From contig CALUPU010000002.1 of assembly GCA_944322725.1 (NCBI GenBank), positions 124,001-188,000 of the forward strand: 64,000 nt of DNA. Reading direction: 5' to 3'. The stretch is from Candidatus Gastranaerophilales bacterium. Its GTDB lineage: Bacteria > Cyanobacteriota > Vampirovibrionia > Gastranaerophilales > Gastranaerophilaceae. Below, piece after piece: positions 8,031-15,940 of the stretch (positions are counted from its first letter, which is position 1; each line of letters opens with the position of its first letter). The position numbers were made by a program, and so were the translations under genes. A model generated the notes under the pieces. That model had not been told where the DNA came from. It searched no databases and saw only the letters and a program-made list of their open reading frames with translations.

Positions 8031-8687
8031 ATGAAAAAAGAATTAATTTTTATGGGACCTCCGGCGAGCGGAAAAGGTACACAGACAAAAAAACTCGCTG
8101 CTGATACAGGATTTATTCACGTTGATACAGGCTCCCTTTTAAGAGCGGCAATGGCAGAAGGTACAGAAGCCGGTAAAATTGCTAAAGATTATGTAGAAAA
8201 AGGTGCGCTTGTTCCTGTTGAAGTTGTTGCACAGATTATTAAAGACAGACTATCTAAAGATGATGTGCAGAATGGTTTTATTCTCGATGGCTTCCCCAGA
8301 AGCATTGAACAGGCAAATATGCTCGATGAAATGCTGAAAGAAATTGATGCAGGCAAGGAAGTTTCTACAAAAGTAATTTACTTTGACGTACCTATAGACA
8401 ATCTTATGGAAAGAATCATTTACAGACGTTCCTGCCCTGCCTGCGGTGCTATTTATAATTTAAAAACTATGCCTATCAAGCAGGAAGGCATCTGTGATGC
8501 TTGCGGTGCAGAACTTGTACAAAGAAAAGATGACACCGAAGAAATTGCTAAGAATAGATTTGACACATACTTTGCCCAGACTGCTCCGCTTATTGATTTT
8601 TATGAAAAAAGAGGCGTATTATCAAAAATAGACGCAACAGGCTCAATAGATGAGATATATGAAAAACTGAAAGAAGTGATTAAATAA
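8031..8687 (+). CDS. adk: Adenylate kinase
   Basis: 218 aa, full length. Cytosolic enzyme interconverting ATP+AMP and 2 ADP. P-loop GPPASGKGTQ at residues 9-18, AMP-binding DTGSLLRAAM, GFILDGFPR at about 82-90, and a zinc-binding LID with four cysteines (C135, C138, C155, C158), i.e. the long, zinc-type bacterial enzyme. Start ATG at 8031 follows AAAGGG. The stop overlaps the map start in TAATG, so the two are translationally coupled; the adk-map order is the classic one at the end of ribosomal protein operons, although no ribosomal genes are upstream here. Confidence 0.97.
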   Translation: MKKELIFMGPPASGKGTQTKKLAADTGFIHVDTGSLLRAAMAEGTEAGKIAKDYVEKGALVPVEVVAQIIKDRLSKDDVQNGFILDGFPRSIEQANMLDEMLKEIDAGKEVSTKVIYFDVPIDNLMERIIYRRSCPACGAIYNLKTMPIKQEGICDACGAELVQRKDDTEEIAKNRFDTYFAQTAPLIDFYEKRGVLSKIDATGSIDEIYEKLKEVIK

Positions 8688-9439
8688 TGGCAGTACACAA
8701 AAAGTCACGTGAAGAAATAAAACTGATGAAAGAAGCCGGCAACATTGTTGCTTTGGTTCATCAGGAAATGAGAAGAATCATTGAACCCGGTGTTTCAACA
8801 AAATACCTTGATGATGCTGCAATGAGAATTATTAAGGAGCATAAAGCAATTCCTACGTTTTTAGGATACAATGGATTCCCTGCTTCGATTTGTGCATCGG
8901 TAAACGGTGAGGTAGTCCACGGAATCCCGAGAGAGACTTGTATCTTGAAAGAAGGCGACATTGTAAGTATTGATGTCGGTGCCACATACAGAGGACTTGT
9001 CGGAGACGGTGCGTGGACCTATCCTGTCGGAAATATTTCTGATGAATGCAAAATGCTTCTTGAAACAACAGAGAGAGCTCTTATGGCTGCGATTTCAGTT
9101 ATGAAGGACAATACACTTTTAGACGATGTTTCAGGTGCAGTCGAAGATGTTGCAAATGAAAAAGGGCTCGGCATTGTTCGTCAGTATGGCGGTCATGGTG
9201 TAGGTCGACAAATGCACGAGGATCCATTTGTGTTCAACTACAGAGTAGGCAATAAATTTGTCATTAAAAACGGTATGACAATTGCAATAGAACCTATGTT
9301 GAATCTCGGCTGTGATGATGTCCACACGCTGGAAGATGATTGGACTGTTGTTACAAATGACGGAAGACCTTCCGCTCACTTTGAACATACAATTCATGTA
9401 ACTGACGGTGATGCTGAAATTTTGACTAAATTGTTATAA
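8687..9439 (+). CDS. map: Methionine aminopeptidase, type I
   Basis: 250 aa. Removes the initiator methionine from nascent proteins. Metal ligand motifs are present: SIDVGATYRGLVGDGAWTY (two aspartates), YGGHGVGRQMHEDP (His), IAIEPML (Glu) and ARTIHVT-like EHTIHVTDGDAEILT (Glu region). Type I because there is no insertion between the C-terminal ligands. The start codon overlaps the adk stop by one base. A strong terminator follows. Confidence 0.97.
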   Translation: MAVHKKSREEIKLMKEAGNIVALVHQEMRRIIEPGVSTKYLDDAAMRIIKEHKAIPTFLGYNGFPASICASVNGEVVHGIPRETCILKEGDIVSIDVGATYRGLVGDGAWTYPVGNISDECKMLLETTERALMAAISVMKDNTLLDDVSGAVEDVANEKGLGIVRQYGGHGVGRQMHEDPFVFNYRVGNKFVIKNGMTIAIEPMLNLGCDDVHTLEDDWTVVTNDGRPSAHFEHTIHVTDGDAEILTKLL

Positions 9440-9451
9440 ATAAACTTAAAA

Positions 9452-9486
9452 ATACCCTTCTTTTTATAAGAGAAGGGTATTTTTTT
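9452..9486 (+). terminator. Rho-independent terminator of adk-map
   Basis: Perfect 10-bp stem ATACCCTTCT / AGAAGGGTAT with a 9-nt loop followed by six further T. Ends the adk-map transcript. Confidence 0.93.
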
Positions 9487-9515
9487 GTCTAATATCTATA
9501 AAAGTATGGTATAAA
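9485..9515 (+). promoter_or_regulatory. Promoter of the 9522 gene (extended -10, leaderless-like)
   Basis: Extended -10 TGG-TATAAA (TATAAA 9510-9515) with a weak -35 TTGTCT 19 nt upstream. Only 6 nt lie between the -10 and the ATG at 9522 and there is no Shine-Dalgarno, so the message is probably leaderless. Confidence 0.5.
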
Positions 9516-9521
9516 GATATT

Positions 9522-10022
9522 ATGATAATTGATTGCACGCACCTTGCTTTAAATAATCCCGATGATATACTGCCTTATCCTTCATACAAGTCGGGTTTGC
9601 TTGATGAAGATAAAGGCTATATAAAATTTGGTTATCCTTCTTCCTCGTATCCTATTTTAAATATGCCTTATATTCTTGAGGACTTTGATGGCAATACAAT
9701 TCCTCCCGGGCATTATCAGATTGTTCTCTCACCGAATAGAAAAACGCTCTATTTTGTTGAGTCAAATCAAATAAGAGCATCTGTTCCTGTTGCAAAGCTT
9801 GTAGAGAAGATGGTTTCACAGGAAGAGGAACGGGAACGCATAAAAGAACGGGAAAAACAGGCTAAAAAGTATAAAAATAACAAAAGAAAAAAGCCTCTTG
9901 ACCAAACAGAACGCAAGCATCAGGCGAGTATGGAGGCTTCAATTGACGCCTCAAATCCAGAATATTACATTTTAAACTACAAAAACGGCAATATAAAGGC
10001 TACAGGATATATATTGAAGTAA
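9522..10022 (+). CDS. Uncharacterised protein with charged coiled tail, 166 aa
   Basis: No recognised family. The first ~95 residues look like a small beta-rich domain (LPYPSYKSGLLDEDKGYIKF, then GNTIPPGHYQIVLSPNRKTL) ending in a predicted strand ASVPVAKLVEKM. It continues into a very charged stretch of E, R and K (about 100-130, QEEERERIKEREKQAKKYKN) and a short C-terminal domain (YYILNYKNGNIKATGYILK). No signal peptide or membrane segment, so cytoplasmic. It is a single-gene unit between terminators. The promoter supports the start at 9522. Confidence 0.7.
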   Translation: MIIDCTHLALNNPDDILPYPSYKSGLLDEDKGYIKFGYPSSSYPILNMPYILEDFDGNTIPPGHYQIVLSPNRKTLYFVESNQIRASVPVAKLVEKMVSQEEERERIKEREKQAKKYKNNKRKKPLDQTERKHQASMEASIDASNPEYYILNYKNGNIKATGYILK

Positions 10023-10041
10023 TTTATGTTTTTATTATCAG

Positions 10042-10080
10042 TTCGGCGGGAGTTACGTCCCGCCTCACAGGATGTGCTCG
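10042..10080 (+). repeat. REP-like hairpin element, copy 1
   Basis: Begins GTTCGGCGGGAGTTACGTCC and continues with CGCCTCACAGG. It folds into a 7-bp stem GGCGGGA / TCCCGCC with loop GTTACG. The reverse complement of 11728-11768 is nearly the same sequence, with paired substitutions in the stem, so this is a dispersed palindromic element. The two copies flank mnmE in opposite orientation. Confidence 0.6.
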
Positions 10081-10105
10081 CTCCAACTCGCTAAGAAAAG
10101 AAGGC

Positions 10106-10151
10106 AAAAAAAAACCGGAACTCTTAATGAATTCCGGATGAATCTTTTTTT
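10106..10151. terminator. Bidirectional terminator between the 9522 gene and mnmE
   Basis: Stem CCGGAA / TTCCGG (10115-10120 and 10132-10137) flanked by nine A on the left and seven T on the right, the right-hand run beginning 7 nt after the stem. Ends transcription from the 9522 gene; the left-hand A run would make it work on the minus strand too. Confidence 0.65.
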
Positions 10152-10158
10152 GATTCCT

Positions 10159-10213
10159 CGTGTGTGTAAGTAAGTAGTAAGTGTAGGTTAGTGTGGTAGG
10201 TCAGTGTGTATGT
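10159..10213. other. G/T-rich, C-poor tract
   Basis: About 55 nt composed almost only of G, T and A with repeated GTAAGTA and GTGTG units. The opposite strand is C-rich and G-poor with no obvious pairing, like a rho utilisation (rut) site. Part of the 339-bp gene-free interval 10023-10361, which also holds the REP-like copy, a terminator and the mnmE promoter. Confidence 0.4.
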
Positions 10214-10325
10214 ATAAATTAAATCTTTTTCTCTCGGTCTCTTTGTATTTCTTGTATATATATAAAGTATTTACTTAAGAAATAATTGCCTTTTTGAAAA
10301 GAAATTGGTTAATATTTCTTAACGT

Positions 10326-10354
10326 TTGCATGAAATCCGTATTAATACTAATAT
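10326..10354 (+). promoter_or_regulatory. Promoter of mnmE (leaderless arrangement)
   Basis: TTGCAT (10326-10331), 17-nt spacer, TAATAT (10349-10354), then 7 nt to the ATG at 10362. No Shine-Dalgarno is present. The in-frame TTG at 10326 is part of the -35 and therefore not the start. Confidence 0.68.
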
Positions 10355-10361
10355 TACAAAT

Positions 10362-11699
10362 ATGAATATTAACTATGAATTTGAAACAATATCCGCAATT
10401 GCAACCCCTCTTGGTATTGGCGGGGTCGGTGTAATTAGGATTTCAGGCGATAAAGCTTTTGAAATTGCAGAAAAAATTTTTTCATCAAAAAAACTAGAAG
10501 CCGGTAAAATACACCATGGCTGGATACTGGATAATGAACAAAAGGTGGATGAGGTTATTGTCCTGCCTTTTAAAAACCCTCACAGCTATACGGGCGAGGA
10601 TGTTGTAGAAATTCAGTGCCATGGCGGTCCTAAGGTTGTGAAAAAGATTCTCGACCTTACATTGCAAAACGGCGCAAGAATGGCACAGAAAGGCGAATTT
10701 ACAAAGCGCGCATTTTTAAATAAAAAACTTGATTTGTCGCAGGCAGAGGCTGTCTTAGATATTATTCATGCCAAAACTTCAAACTTTGCACAAAAAAGCG
10801 CAAACAACCTCTCTGGTATGCTTGCTCGAAAAATTAAAGAAATAAAAGATTCTCTTTTTCTTTTGTATTCAAGAATCATTGCTGCCGTGGATTTTCCTGA
10901 GGATGTAAAAGAGCCTGAGTATTCATATTTAATAGAAGAAATTGAAAAGAATATAAAAAAAATAACAGATATTTTAAAAAATGCAAATGCTTCCAATATA
11001 ATGCGTCAGGGTATTAAAATAGCTATTGCGGGATGCCCCAATGCCGGTAAATCCTCTTTGTTCAATGCTTTGCTGAACCTTGAACGGGCTATTGTAACAG
11101 AAATTCCCGGTACAACAAGAGATGTTATACAGGAGTCTTTAGATATTGATGGTATTCCTGCTACTCTTATTGATACGGCGGGCATTAGAGACAACGATGA
11201 GGTTGATAAGGTAGAGGCAATAGGTATTGAGTATACCAAAAACTGTGTTGAAAACTCGGACTTGATACTGTTTTTGTTTGACTGGAGCAAGGGCTTTGAT
11301 GAGAACGATGCTCTGATATATGAAATGATAGAGAATAAACCCCATATCAAAATTGCTGCAAAGTCTGACCTTGCAGAGGTTCCGAACCCCGAGGCTTTAA
11401 ATATTTCTTCAAAAACAGGATACAACATAGAAGAATTAAAAGAAAAAATCAAAGAAGCAGTACTCGATAAAGATGCTATGGAAACAGAGTTTGTGACCAA
11501 CCGGAGACAGGAAGAATGCCTTCGTAATGCGAAAAACGCTCTGTCTAATGCGCTGATTGCCGCACAAAACGGAGAATTGCAGGATTTGATATCAATAGAT
11601 ATTAAAACAGCACTGCTTGCTTTAGACGAAATCACCGGTGAAGTTATCACCGATGAAATCTTAGAAAATATATTCGAGCATTTTTGTATAGGTAAATAG
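10362..11699 (+). CDS. mnmE: tRNA modification GTPase MnmE
   Basis: 445 aa. With MnmG it makes the cmnm5U/nm5U modification at tRNA wobble uridine 34. N-terminal folate-binding domain begins ISAIATPLGIGGVGVIRISG, followed by a helical domain and an inserted G domain: P-loop GCPNAGKSS, G2/G3 region GTTRDV and DTAG, G4-type AKSD. The C-terminus ends FCIGK, the invariant CxGK motif with the catalytic cysteine. Start set at 10362: the family N-terminus begins just before this ISAIATP block, and the promoter's -10 ends 7 nt upstream; the alternative TTG at 10326 would add 12 unsupported residues. Flanked by two inverted REP-like elements. Confidence 0.96.
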   Translation: MNINYEFETISAIATPLGIGGVGVIRISGDKAFEIAEKIFSSKKLEAGKIHHGWILDNEQKVDEVIVLPFKNPHSYTGEDVVEIQCHGGPKVVKKILDLTLQNGARMAQKGEFTKRAFLNKKLDLSQAEAVLDIIHAKTSNFAQKSANNLSGMLARKIKEIKDSLFLLYSRIIAAVDFPEDVKEPEYSYLIEEIEKNIKKITDILKNANASNIMRQGIKIAIAGCPNAGKSSLFNALLNLERAIVTEIPGTTRDVIQESLDIDGIPATLIDTAGIRDNDEVDKVEAIGIEYTKNCVENSDLILFLFDWSKGFDENDALIYEMIENKPHIKIAAKSDLAEVPNPEALNISSKTGYNIEELKEKIKEAVLDKDAMETEFVTNRRQEECLRNAKNALSNALIAAQNGELQDLISIDIKTALLALDEITGEVITDEILENIFEHFCIGK

Positions 11700-11710
11700 C
11701 GGATTTTCGC

Positions 11711-11768
11711 GGGCGCGTATCGAAGAGAGCGCCCATGTGAGGTCGGACGTTACTCCGACCGAACGCAA
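11711..11768 (-). repeat. REP-like hairpin element, copy 2 (inverted)
   Basis: Contains GGTCGGA / TCCGACC (11741-11747, 11754-11760) with loop CGTTAC, and a second stem GGGCGC / GCGCCC (11711-11716, 11729-11734). Read on the minus strand, it matches copy 1 at 10042: CGTTCGGTCGGAGTAACGTC then CGACCTCACA. Differences in the stem are compensated on the other arm. Lies 12-70 bp after mnmE. Confidence 0.6.
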
Positions 11769-11790
11769 ATAATCAAAGAGGCGGATTTTG

Positions 11791-12363
11791 TTATCTTGCA
11801 CTATCCACATATTTTCTTGCACAGTCAAACATTGCGTCAATAAGCCCGTTATTTGTCTGGAGGTTCATTCCTGCAGTTTGAAACAGTTGTCTTGCTCTTT
11901 CCTCCCAGAAAGGGTATATTTCTTCTTTGCTGATATCCAAGACCTGCGCTATCAGGGAAAGTTCTTTCCAATCTAGCGGTATAGGTCTTGCCCCTCTTAA
12001 GATATCAACAATTTCCACACGTTTTTTTCTCGGAAAACTTTTTAACAACTGTACTGTCGAAATGCCTTTTTGCTGTTGTTTGTCTTTTAAAAATTCAACA
12101 GATTCGTCAATGATAATAGGTTCCTGCGGAATTTTGTATTCAACAAATTCTTCCGGCTCCACATCCATTACTGTTGCAATTCTCTCTAAAGTTATCCCTC
12201 TGGTAGAAAAAGGGATGGCATTGTCTATCAAATTGTATACGTATGAAAGTGTGACTCCTATCATCTCTGCAAAATCTTTTTTATGCAGATGATTTGATTC
12301 AAGAAAATTCGCAACCTTTTCACTGCTTTTCAAGTTTACTATGGCTTTGCTTTTGGTTGACAT
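11791..12363 (-). CDS. Helix-turn-helix (XRE-type) transcriptional regulator
   Basis: 190 aa, ATG at 12363 with GGAGGAG. The N-terminal half contains a lambda repressor-like HTH (about residues 17-75: ANFLESNHLHKKDFAEMIGV, SYVYNLI, ITLERIATVMDVEPEEF). A second, more degenerate XRE-like helical segment follows at about 105-160 (LLKSFPRKKRVEIVDILRGA, ELSLIAQVLDISKEEIYPF). No effector domain is recognised. Divergent from pth and convergent with mnmE. Target and signal are unknown; two HTH units in one chain would allow contact with a bipartite site as a monomer. Confidence 0.75.
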   Translation of the reverse strand: MSTKSKAIVNLKSSEKVANFLESNHLHKKDFAEMIGVTLSYVYNLIDNAIPFSTRGITLERIATVMDVEPEEFVEYKIPQEPIIIDESVEFLKDKQQQKGISTVQLLKSFPRKKRVEIVDILRGARPIPLDWKELSLIAQVLDISKEEIYPFWEERARQLFQTAGMNLQTNNGLIDAMFDCARKYVDSAR

Positions 12364-12501
12364 TAGTCTCCTCCGTCCCTAAAATATATTTGGAAAAGTT
12401 TTAAAAATATGTTTTAATTTAAACTCACATTATATTGATAAACTGCTTTTAACTTTTTGTTATTGGTAAAAAGGACGTAACACTTAGAGTAATTTTATTT
12501 T

Positions 12502-12529
12502 TTGATAAAGTTCAAACAAAATTTATATA
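12502..12529 (+). promoter_or_regulatory. Probable pth promoter
   Basis: TTGATA (12502-12507), 16-nt spacer, TATATA (12524-12529), 12 nt before the pth ATG at 12542. The leader is very short and lacks a good Shine-Dalgarno. Confidence 0.45.
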
Positions 12530-12541
12530 GAAAGTAAAACC

Positions 12542-13102
12542 ATGAAATTAATAACAGGTCTGGGTAATCCGGGTGATAAATACAAATTTACACGCCATAA
12601 TGCAGGTTTTATGGCGCTTGATTATTTGAGTTATCAGTGGAACTTTGATTTTAAATTCGAATCAAAATTTAACGGCGAAATTGCAAAAATTAATAAAGAC
12701 GGCGAGTCTTTAATACTTTTGAAACCTCATACTTTTATGAACCTTTCAGGACAGTCGCTGATTGCGGTTATGAATTTTTATAAGATTCAAAGAGAAGACA
12801 TTCTTGTGATATATGATGATATTGCTATGCCTGTCGGAAAACTTCGCTTTCGTGCCAAGGGCTCTGACGGCGGGCATAACGGTATCAAGTCCGTTATAAA
12901 TGTTCTGGGCGGGAATAACAGCTTTGACCGTTTGAAAATAGGCATAGGCCCACAGCCTCCTTTGCCCTCCGAGGTATATGTAATGCAAAATTTTTCACAG
13001 GAACAACTCACAGAACTGAAAACAGAACTGCCTGTTATAAAAGATGCTGTTGAAGCGTACCTGTCTGACGGCTTGTCCTCTGCTCAAAGCCGCTTTAATT
13101 AA
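12542..13102 (+). CDS. pth: Peptidyl-tRNA hydrolase
   Basis: 186 aa, full length. Frees tRNA from peptidyl-tRNA dropped by ribosomes. Motifs: GLGNPGDKYKFTRHNAGF with catalytic His and Asn, KPHTFMNLSGQS, DDIAMPVGKLRFR with catalytic Asp, and SDGGHNGIKS. Its TAA stop overlaps the alaS stop on the other strand in the palindrome TTAA at 13099-13102, so the two convergent genes share their last bases and no terminator hairpin is visible between them. Confidence 0.97.
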   Translation: MKLITGLGNPGDKYKFTRHNAGFMALDYLSYQWNFDFKFESKFNGEIAKINKDGESLILLKPHTFMNLSGQSLIAVMNFYKIQREDILVIYDDIAMPVGKLRFRAKGSDGGHNGIKSVINVLGGNNSFDRLKIGIGPQPPLPSEVYVMQNFSQEQLTELKTELPVIKDAVEAYLSDGLSSAQSRFN

Positions 13103-15771
13103 AGCAGCTTTATGTCTTTTTCAATTTGAGCCAATACTGTATCGAGGTTGGCTGCATTGGAGCCTGCACCCTGTGCAAAGTTCGGACGGCCGCCGCCTTT
13201 GCCTTCTGTTGCCGCAGCAATCTGTCCTACGATTTTGCCTGCATTAACACCTTTTTGAACAAAGTTATCGGAAACTTTTACCATGATAAAGACACCGCCG
13301 TCTTTTTTGAGCGAACCTATTACAATAATGCTGTTGCCGAGTTTATCGGATAATTTTTCCACAAACTCTTTTACCATTGCAGGTTCAAAGTCTTCAATTT
13401 TTGAAATAAACAACTTGCCGTCTTTGATTTCTTGAGTTTTGCTCAAGAAAGTAGAAAATTTTGCGTTTGCTATTTCTTTCTGAAGTTCAACTGTGCGTTT
13501 TGTCAGGTTTTTGTTTGTTTCAATAAGCTTGTCAACACGCTCGCCTATTTCTCCTACTTGAGATTTGAAAAGATGTGCGAGTTTTTCTGCTTCTTTTGCT
13601 CTGTCGTTGAGGAATTTGAATGCCGCATCTGCAACAACAACCTCAATACGTCTTGAACCTGCTGAAATTGCAGATTCCTGTACAACTTTGGCGAGTCTGA
13701 TTTCTGCCGTGTTGTTTACGTGAGTACCGCCGCAGAGTTCGCGTGAAACAAAATTGCCTTTTTTGTCTTTTACTCCGACAACCCTTACCTTGTCGCCGTA
13801 TTTTTCACCGAATAATGCCATTGCTCCGCATTTTTTAGCTTCTTCAGCGTCCATTACATCTGTGTGCTGTTCAAGCCCCTGTGAAATCCAATCGTTCATT
13901 AAAGCTTCGACCTGTTCGATTTCAGAAGCTGTCATTGCTCTGTCAAAAGAGAAGTCAAAACGTGTTTTGTCCGGTTCTACCTGAGAACCTGCCTGTTTAA
14001 CACCATCACCGAGTACTTTTTGCAATGCTGACTGCAAAAGGTGGGCTGTTGTGTGGTGGGCAGTGATTTGTTTTCTTCTGTATTCATCAATAGCCGCACA
14101 AACTGTGTCATCTGTTTTTACTGTGCCTTCTGTAATTTCGGCTCTGTGAGCGTAGAGATTGTCTACTTTAAAGGTGTTTAAAACTTTTGCTTTAAAGTTT
14201 TTACCTTCAATCACGCCTGAGTCACCAACCTGACCGCCGCATTCTGCATAGAAGGGTGTTGTGTCTAAAATAATATCAACGGTTTCTCCTTCGTCAGCAG
14301 TATCAATTTTTTGCGCGTCTTTTACGAGTGCAGCTACTTTGCCTTCGCCGCAAGTTTTTTCATAGCCTGTGAACACAGTCTCGCCTTTTTCTTTTTCAAT
14401 ATCTATATAGATAAGGTCGTCAGTTAATATAATTTTTTGAGCAGCTGCTTTGGCTCTTTCTTTCTGCTCTTTCATACATTTTTTAAAGCCTTCTTCATCA
14501 ACGGAAATGCCTTTTTCTTGAGCAATTTCAACTGTCAATTCAAGAGGGAAACCGTATGTGTCATAGAGTTTGAAAGCATTTTCTCCACTGATTTCTTTTG
14601 ATCCGTCTGAAAGAAGGTCATCCAGCAGTTTTTGCCCTCTATCAAGAGTCTGTTTAAACTTTTCTTCTTCTTTTTTAATAACATCTTTGATTTTTTGACG
14701 GTTTTCTTCGAGTTCAGGATAAGCTTCTTTGTAGTTGTCTACAACTGTATCAACGATGTTGTAAAGGAAAGGAAGTTCTAAGCCAAGCATTTTTCCGTGG
14801 CGAAGAGCACGTCTCATAATCATACGCAGAACATAATTTCTTCCCTCGTTACCCGGTACAATTCCGTCTGAAATCATAAACGACACACATCTTGCGTGGT
14901 CTGTGATTATCCTTAATGATATATCTGTTTTGTTATCCTGTTTGTATTTTTTGCCTGTCATTTCACAGACTTTATTCAAAATAGGCGTTAAAAGGTCTGT
15001 TTCAAAAGTTGAAGTTTTGCCTTGAACAACCATTGCAATTCTTTCAAGACCCATGCCTGTATCAACATTTTTCTTTTCAAGCGGAGTGAAGTTGCCTTCT
15101 TTGTCTTTGAAAAGTTCTGTGAATACAAGGTTCCAGATTTCAACCCATCTGTCGCACTCGCATGTCGCAACAGAACAGTCATCGCAGCATTTCATATCTT
15201 CGCCAAGGTCATAGTGAATTTCAGAGCAAGGACCGCAGGAGCCTACGTCTGATACAGGACCCCAGAAATTGTCTTTTTTGCCTTTTCTGAATATTTTTTC
15301 GGCAGGGATTCCGACTTTGTTATGCCAGATATCAAAAGCTTCATCATCGTCTTTATATATAGTGATGTAGAGTCTTTCAGGGTCTAAGTGAAGGTAATTT
15401 GTGACAAAGTCCCACGCCCAGGGAATAACTTCATCTTTGTAATAATCACCGAAAGAGAAGTTCCCTAGCATTTCGAAAAAAGTATGGTGGCGGGGTGTTC
15501 TTCCTACGTTTTCGATGTCAGAATCTTTTCCGCCGGCGCGTGCGCATTTCTGGCAGGTTGTGATTCTTTTAGGGTCATAGGGGCATTCTTCATAACCCAG
15601 GAAATACGGCACAAATTGGAGCATTCCCGCTGTTGTCAAAAGTACTGTCGGGTTGTCAGGCACCAGTGAAGAACTTTTTACAATTGTTGACTGATGTTTT
15701 TCTGCAAAGAATTTTAAAAATGCTTCTCTGATTTGTGCGCCTGTGAGCGGTTTATGTTGTAATTCTGACAT
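13099..15771 (-). CDS. alaS: Alanyl-tRNA synthetase
   Basis: 890 aa, ATG at 15771. Class II synthetase charging tRNA-Ala. Catalytic core with GRTPRHHTFFEMLGNFSFGD (about residues 68-87) and GMGLERIAMV, then the editing domain with HTTAHLL and the distal zinc site CGGTHV, and a C-terminal DHHA1/C-Ala domain with GKGGGRPNFAQGAG near the end. Cysteine-rich CCDDCSVATCECDRW near 198-212 is an unusual cluster within the catalytic domain region. Preceded by AAGGAA about 7 nt before the start and a TATAAA hexamer ~26 nt upstream. Confidence 0.97.
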   Translation of the reverse strand: MSELQHKPLTGAQIREAFLKFFAEKHQSTIVKSSSLVPDNPTVLLTTAGMLQFVPYFLGYEECPYDPKRITTCQKCARAGGKDSDIENVGRTPRHHTFFEMLGNFSFGDYYKDEVIPWAWDFVTNYLHLDPERLYITIYKDDDEAFDIWHNKVGIPAEKIFRKGKKDNFWGPVSDVGSCGPCSEIHYDLGEDMKCCDDCSVATCECDRWVEIWNLVFTELFKDKEGNFTPLEKKNVDTGMGLERIAMVVQGKTSTFETDLLTPILNKVCEMTGKKYKQDNKTDISLRIITDHARCVSFMISDGIVPGNEGRNYVLRMIMRRALRHGKMLGLELPFLYNIVDTVVDNYKEAYPELEENRQKIKDVIKKEEEKFKQTLDRGQKLLDDLLSDGSKEISGENAFKLYDTYGFPLELTVEIAQEKGISVDEEGFKKCMKEQKERAKAAAQKIILTDDLIYIDIEKEKGETVFTGYEKTCGEGKVAALVKDAQKIDTADEGETVDIILDTTPFYAECGGQVGDSGVIEGKNFKAKVLNTFKVDNLYAHRAEITEGTVKTDDTVCAAIDEYRRKQITAHHTTAHLLQSALQKVLGDGVKQAGSQVEPDKTRFDFSFDRAMTASEIEQVEALMNDWISQGLEQHTDVMDAEEAKKCGAMALFGEKYGDKVRVVGVKDKKGNFVSRELCGGTHVNNTAEIRLAKVVQESAISAGSRRIEVVVADAAFKFLNDRAKEAEKLAHLFKSQVGEIGERVDKLIETNKNLTKRTVELQKEIANAKFSTFLSKTQEIKDGKLFISKIEDFEPAMVKEFVEKLSDKLGNSIIVIGSLKKDGGVFIMVKVSDNFVQKGVNAGKIVGQIAAATEGKGGGRPNFAQGAGSNAANLDTVLAQIEKDIKLL

Positions 15772-15940
15772 AACTTCATTCCTTATTCTTAACTGTTTTA
15801 TAGCAAAATTTTACTATAAAAATAACTTGTAAAAAACTTTTTTAAAAAGCTTGCCGCTAACGGCTAGCCTGCTTCGGGCATAGTTCTGATTGTGAATTTG
15901 TATAAAATTATCAGATAAGTACGCAATCAGAGGAAAAAAT

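Noticed and set aside
11006-11650. 214-codon open frame antisense to mnmE
   Set aside because: Lies wholly within mnmE, has the Ser/Ile-rich composition of a shadow frame and no ribosome binding site.
15842-15880. GC-rich hairpins between alaS and the 15941 gene as a terminator
   Set aside because: Only 4-bp stems (GCCG/CGGC) with no T tract on either strand; no function assigned.
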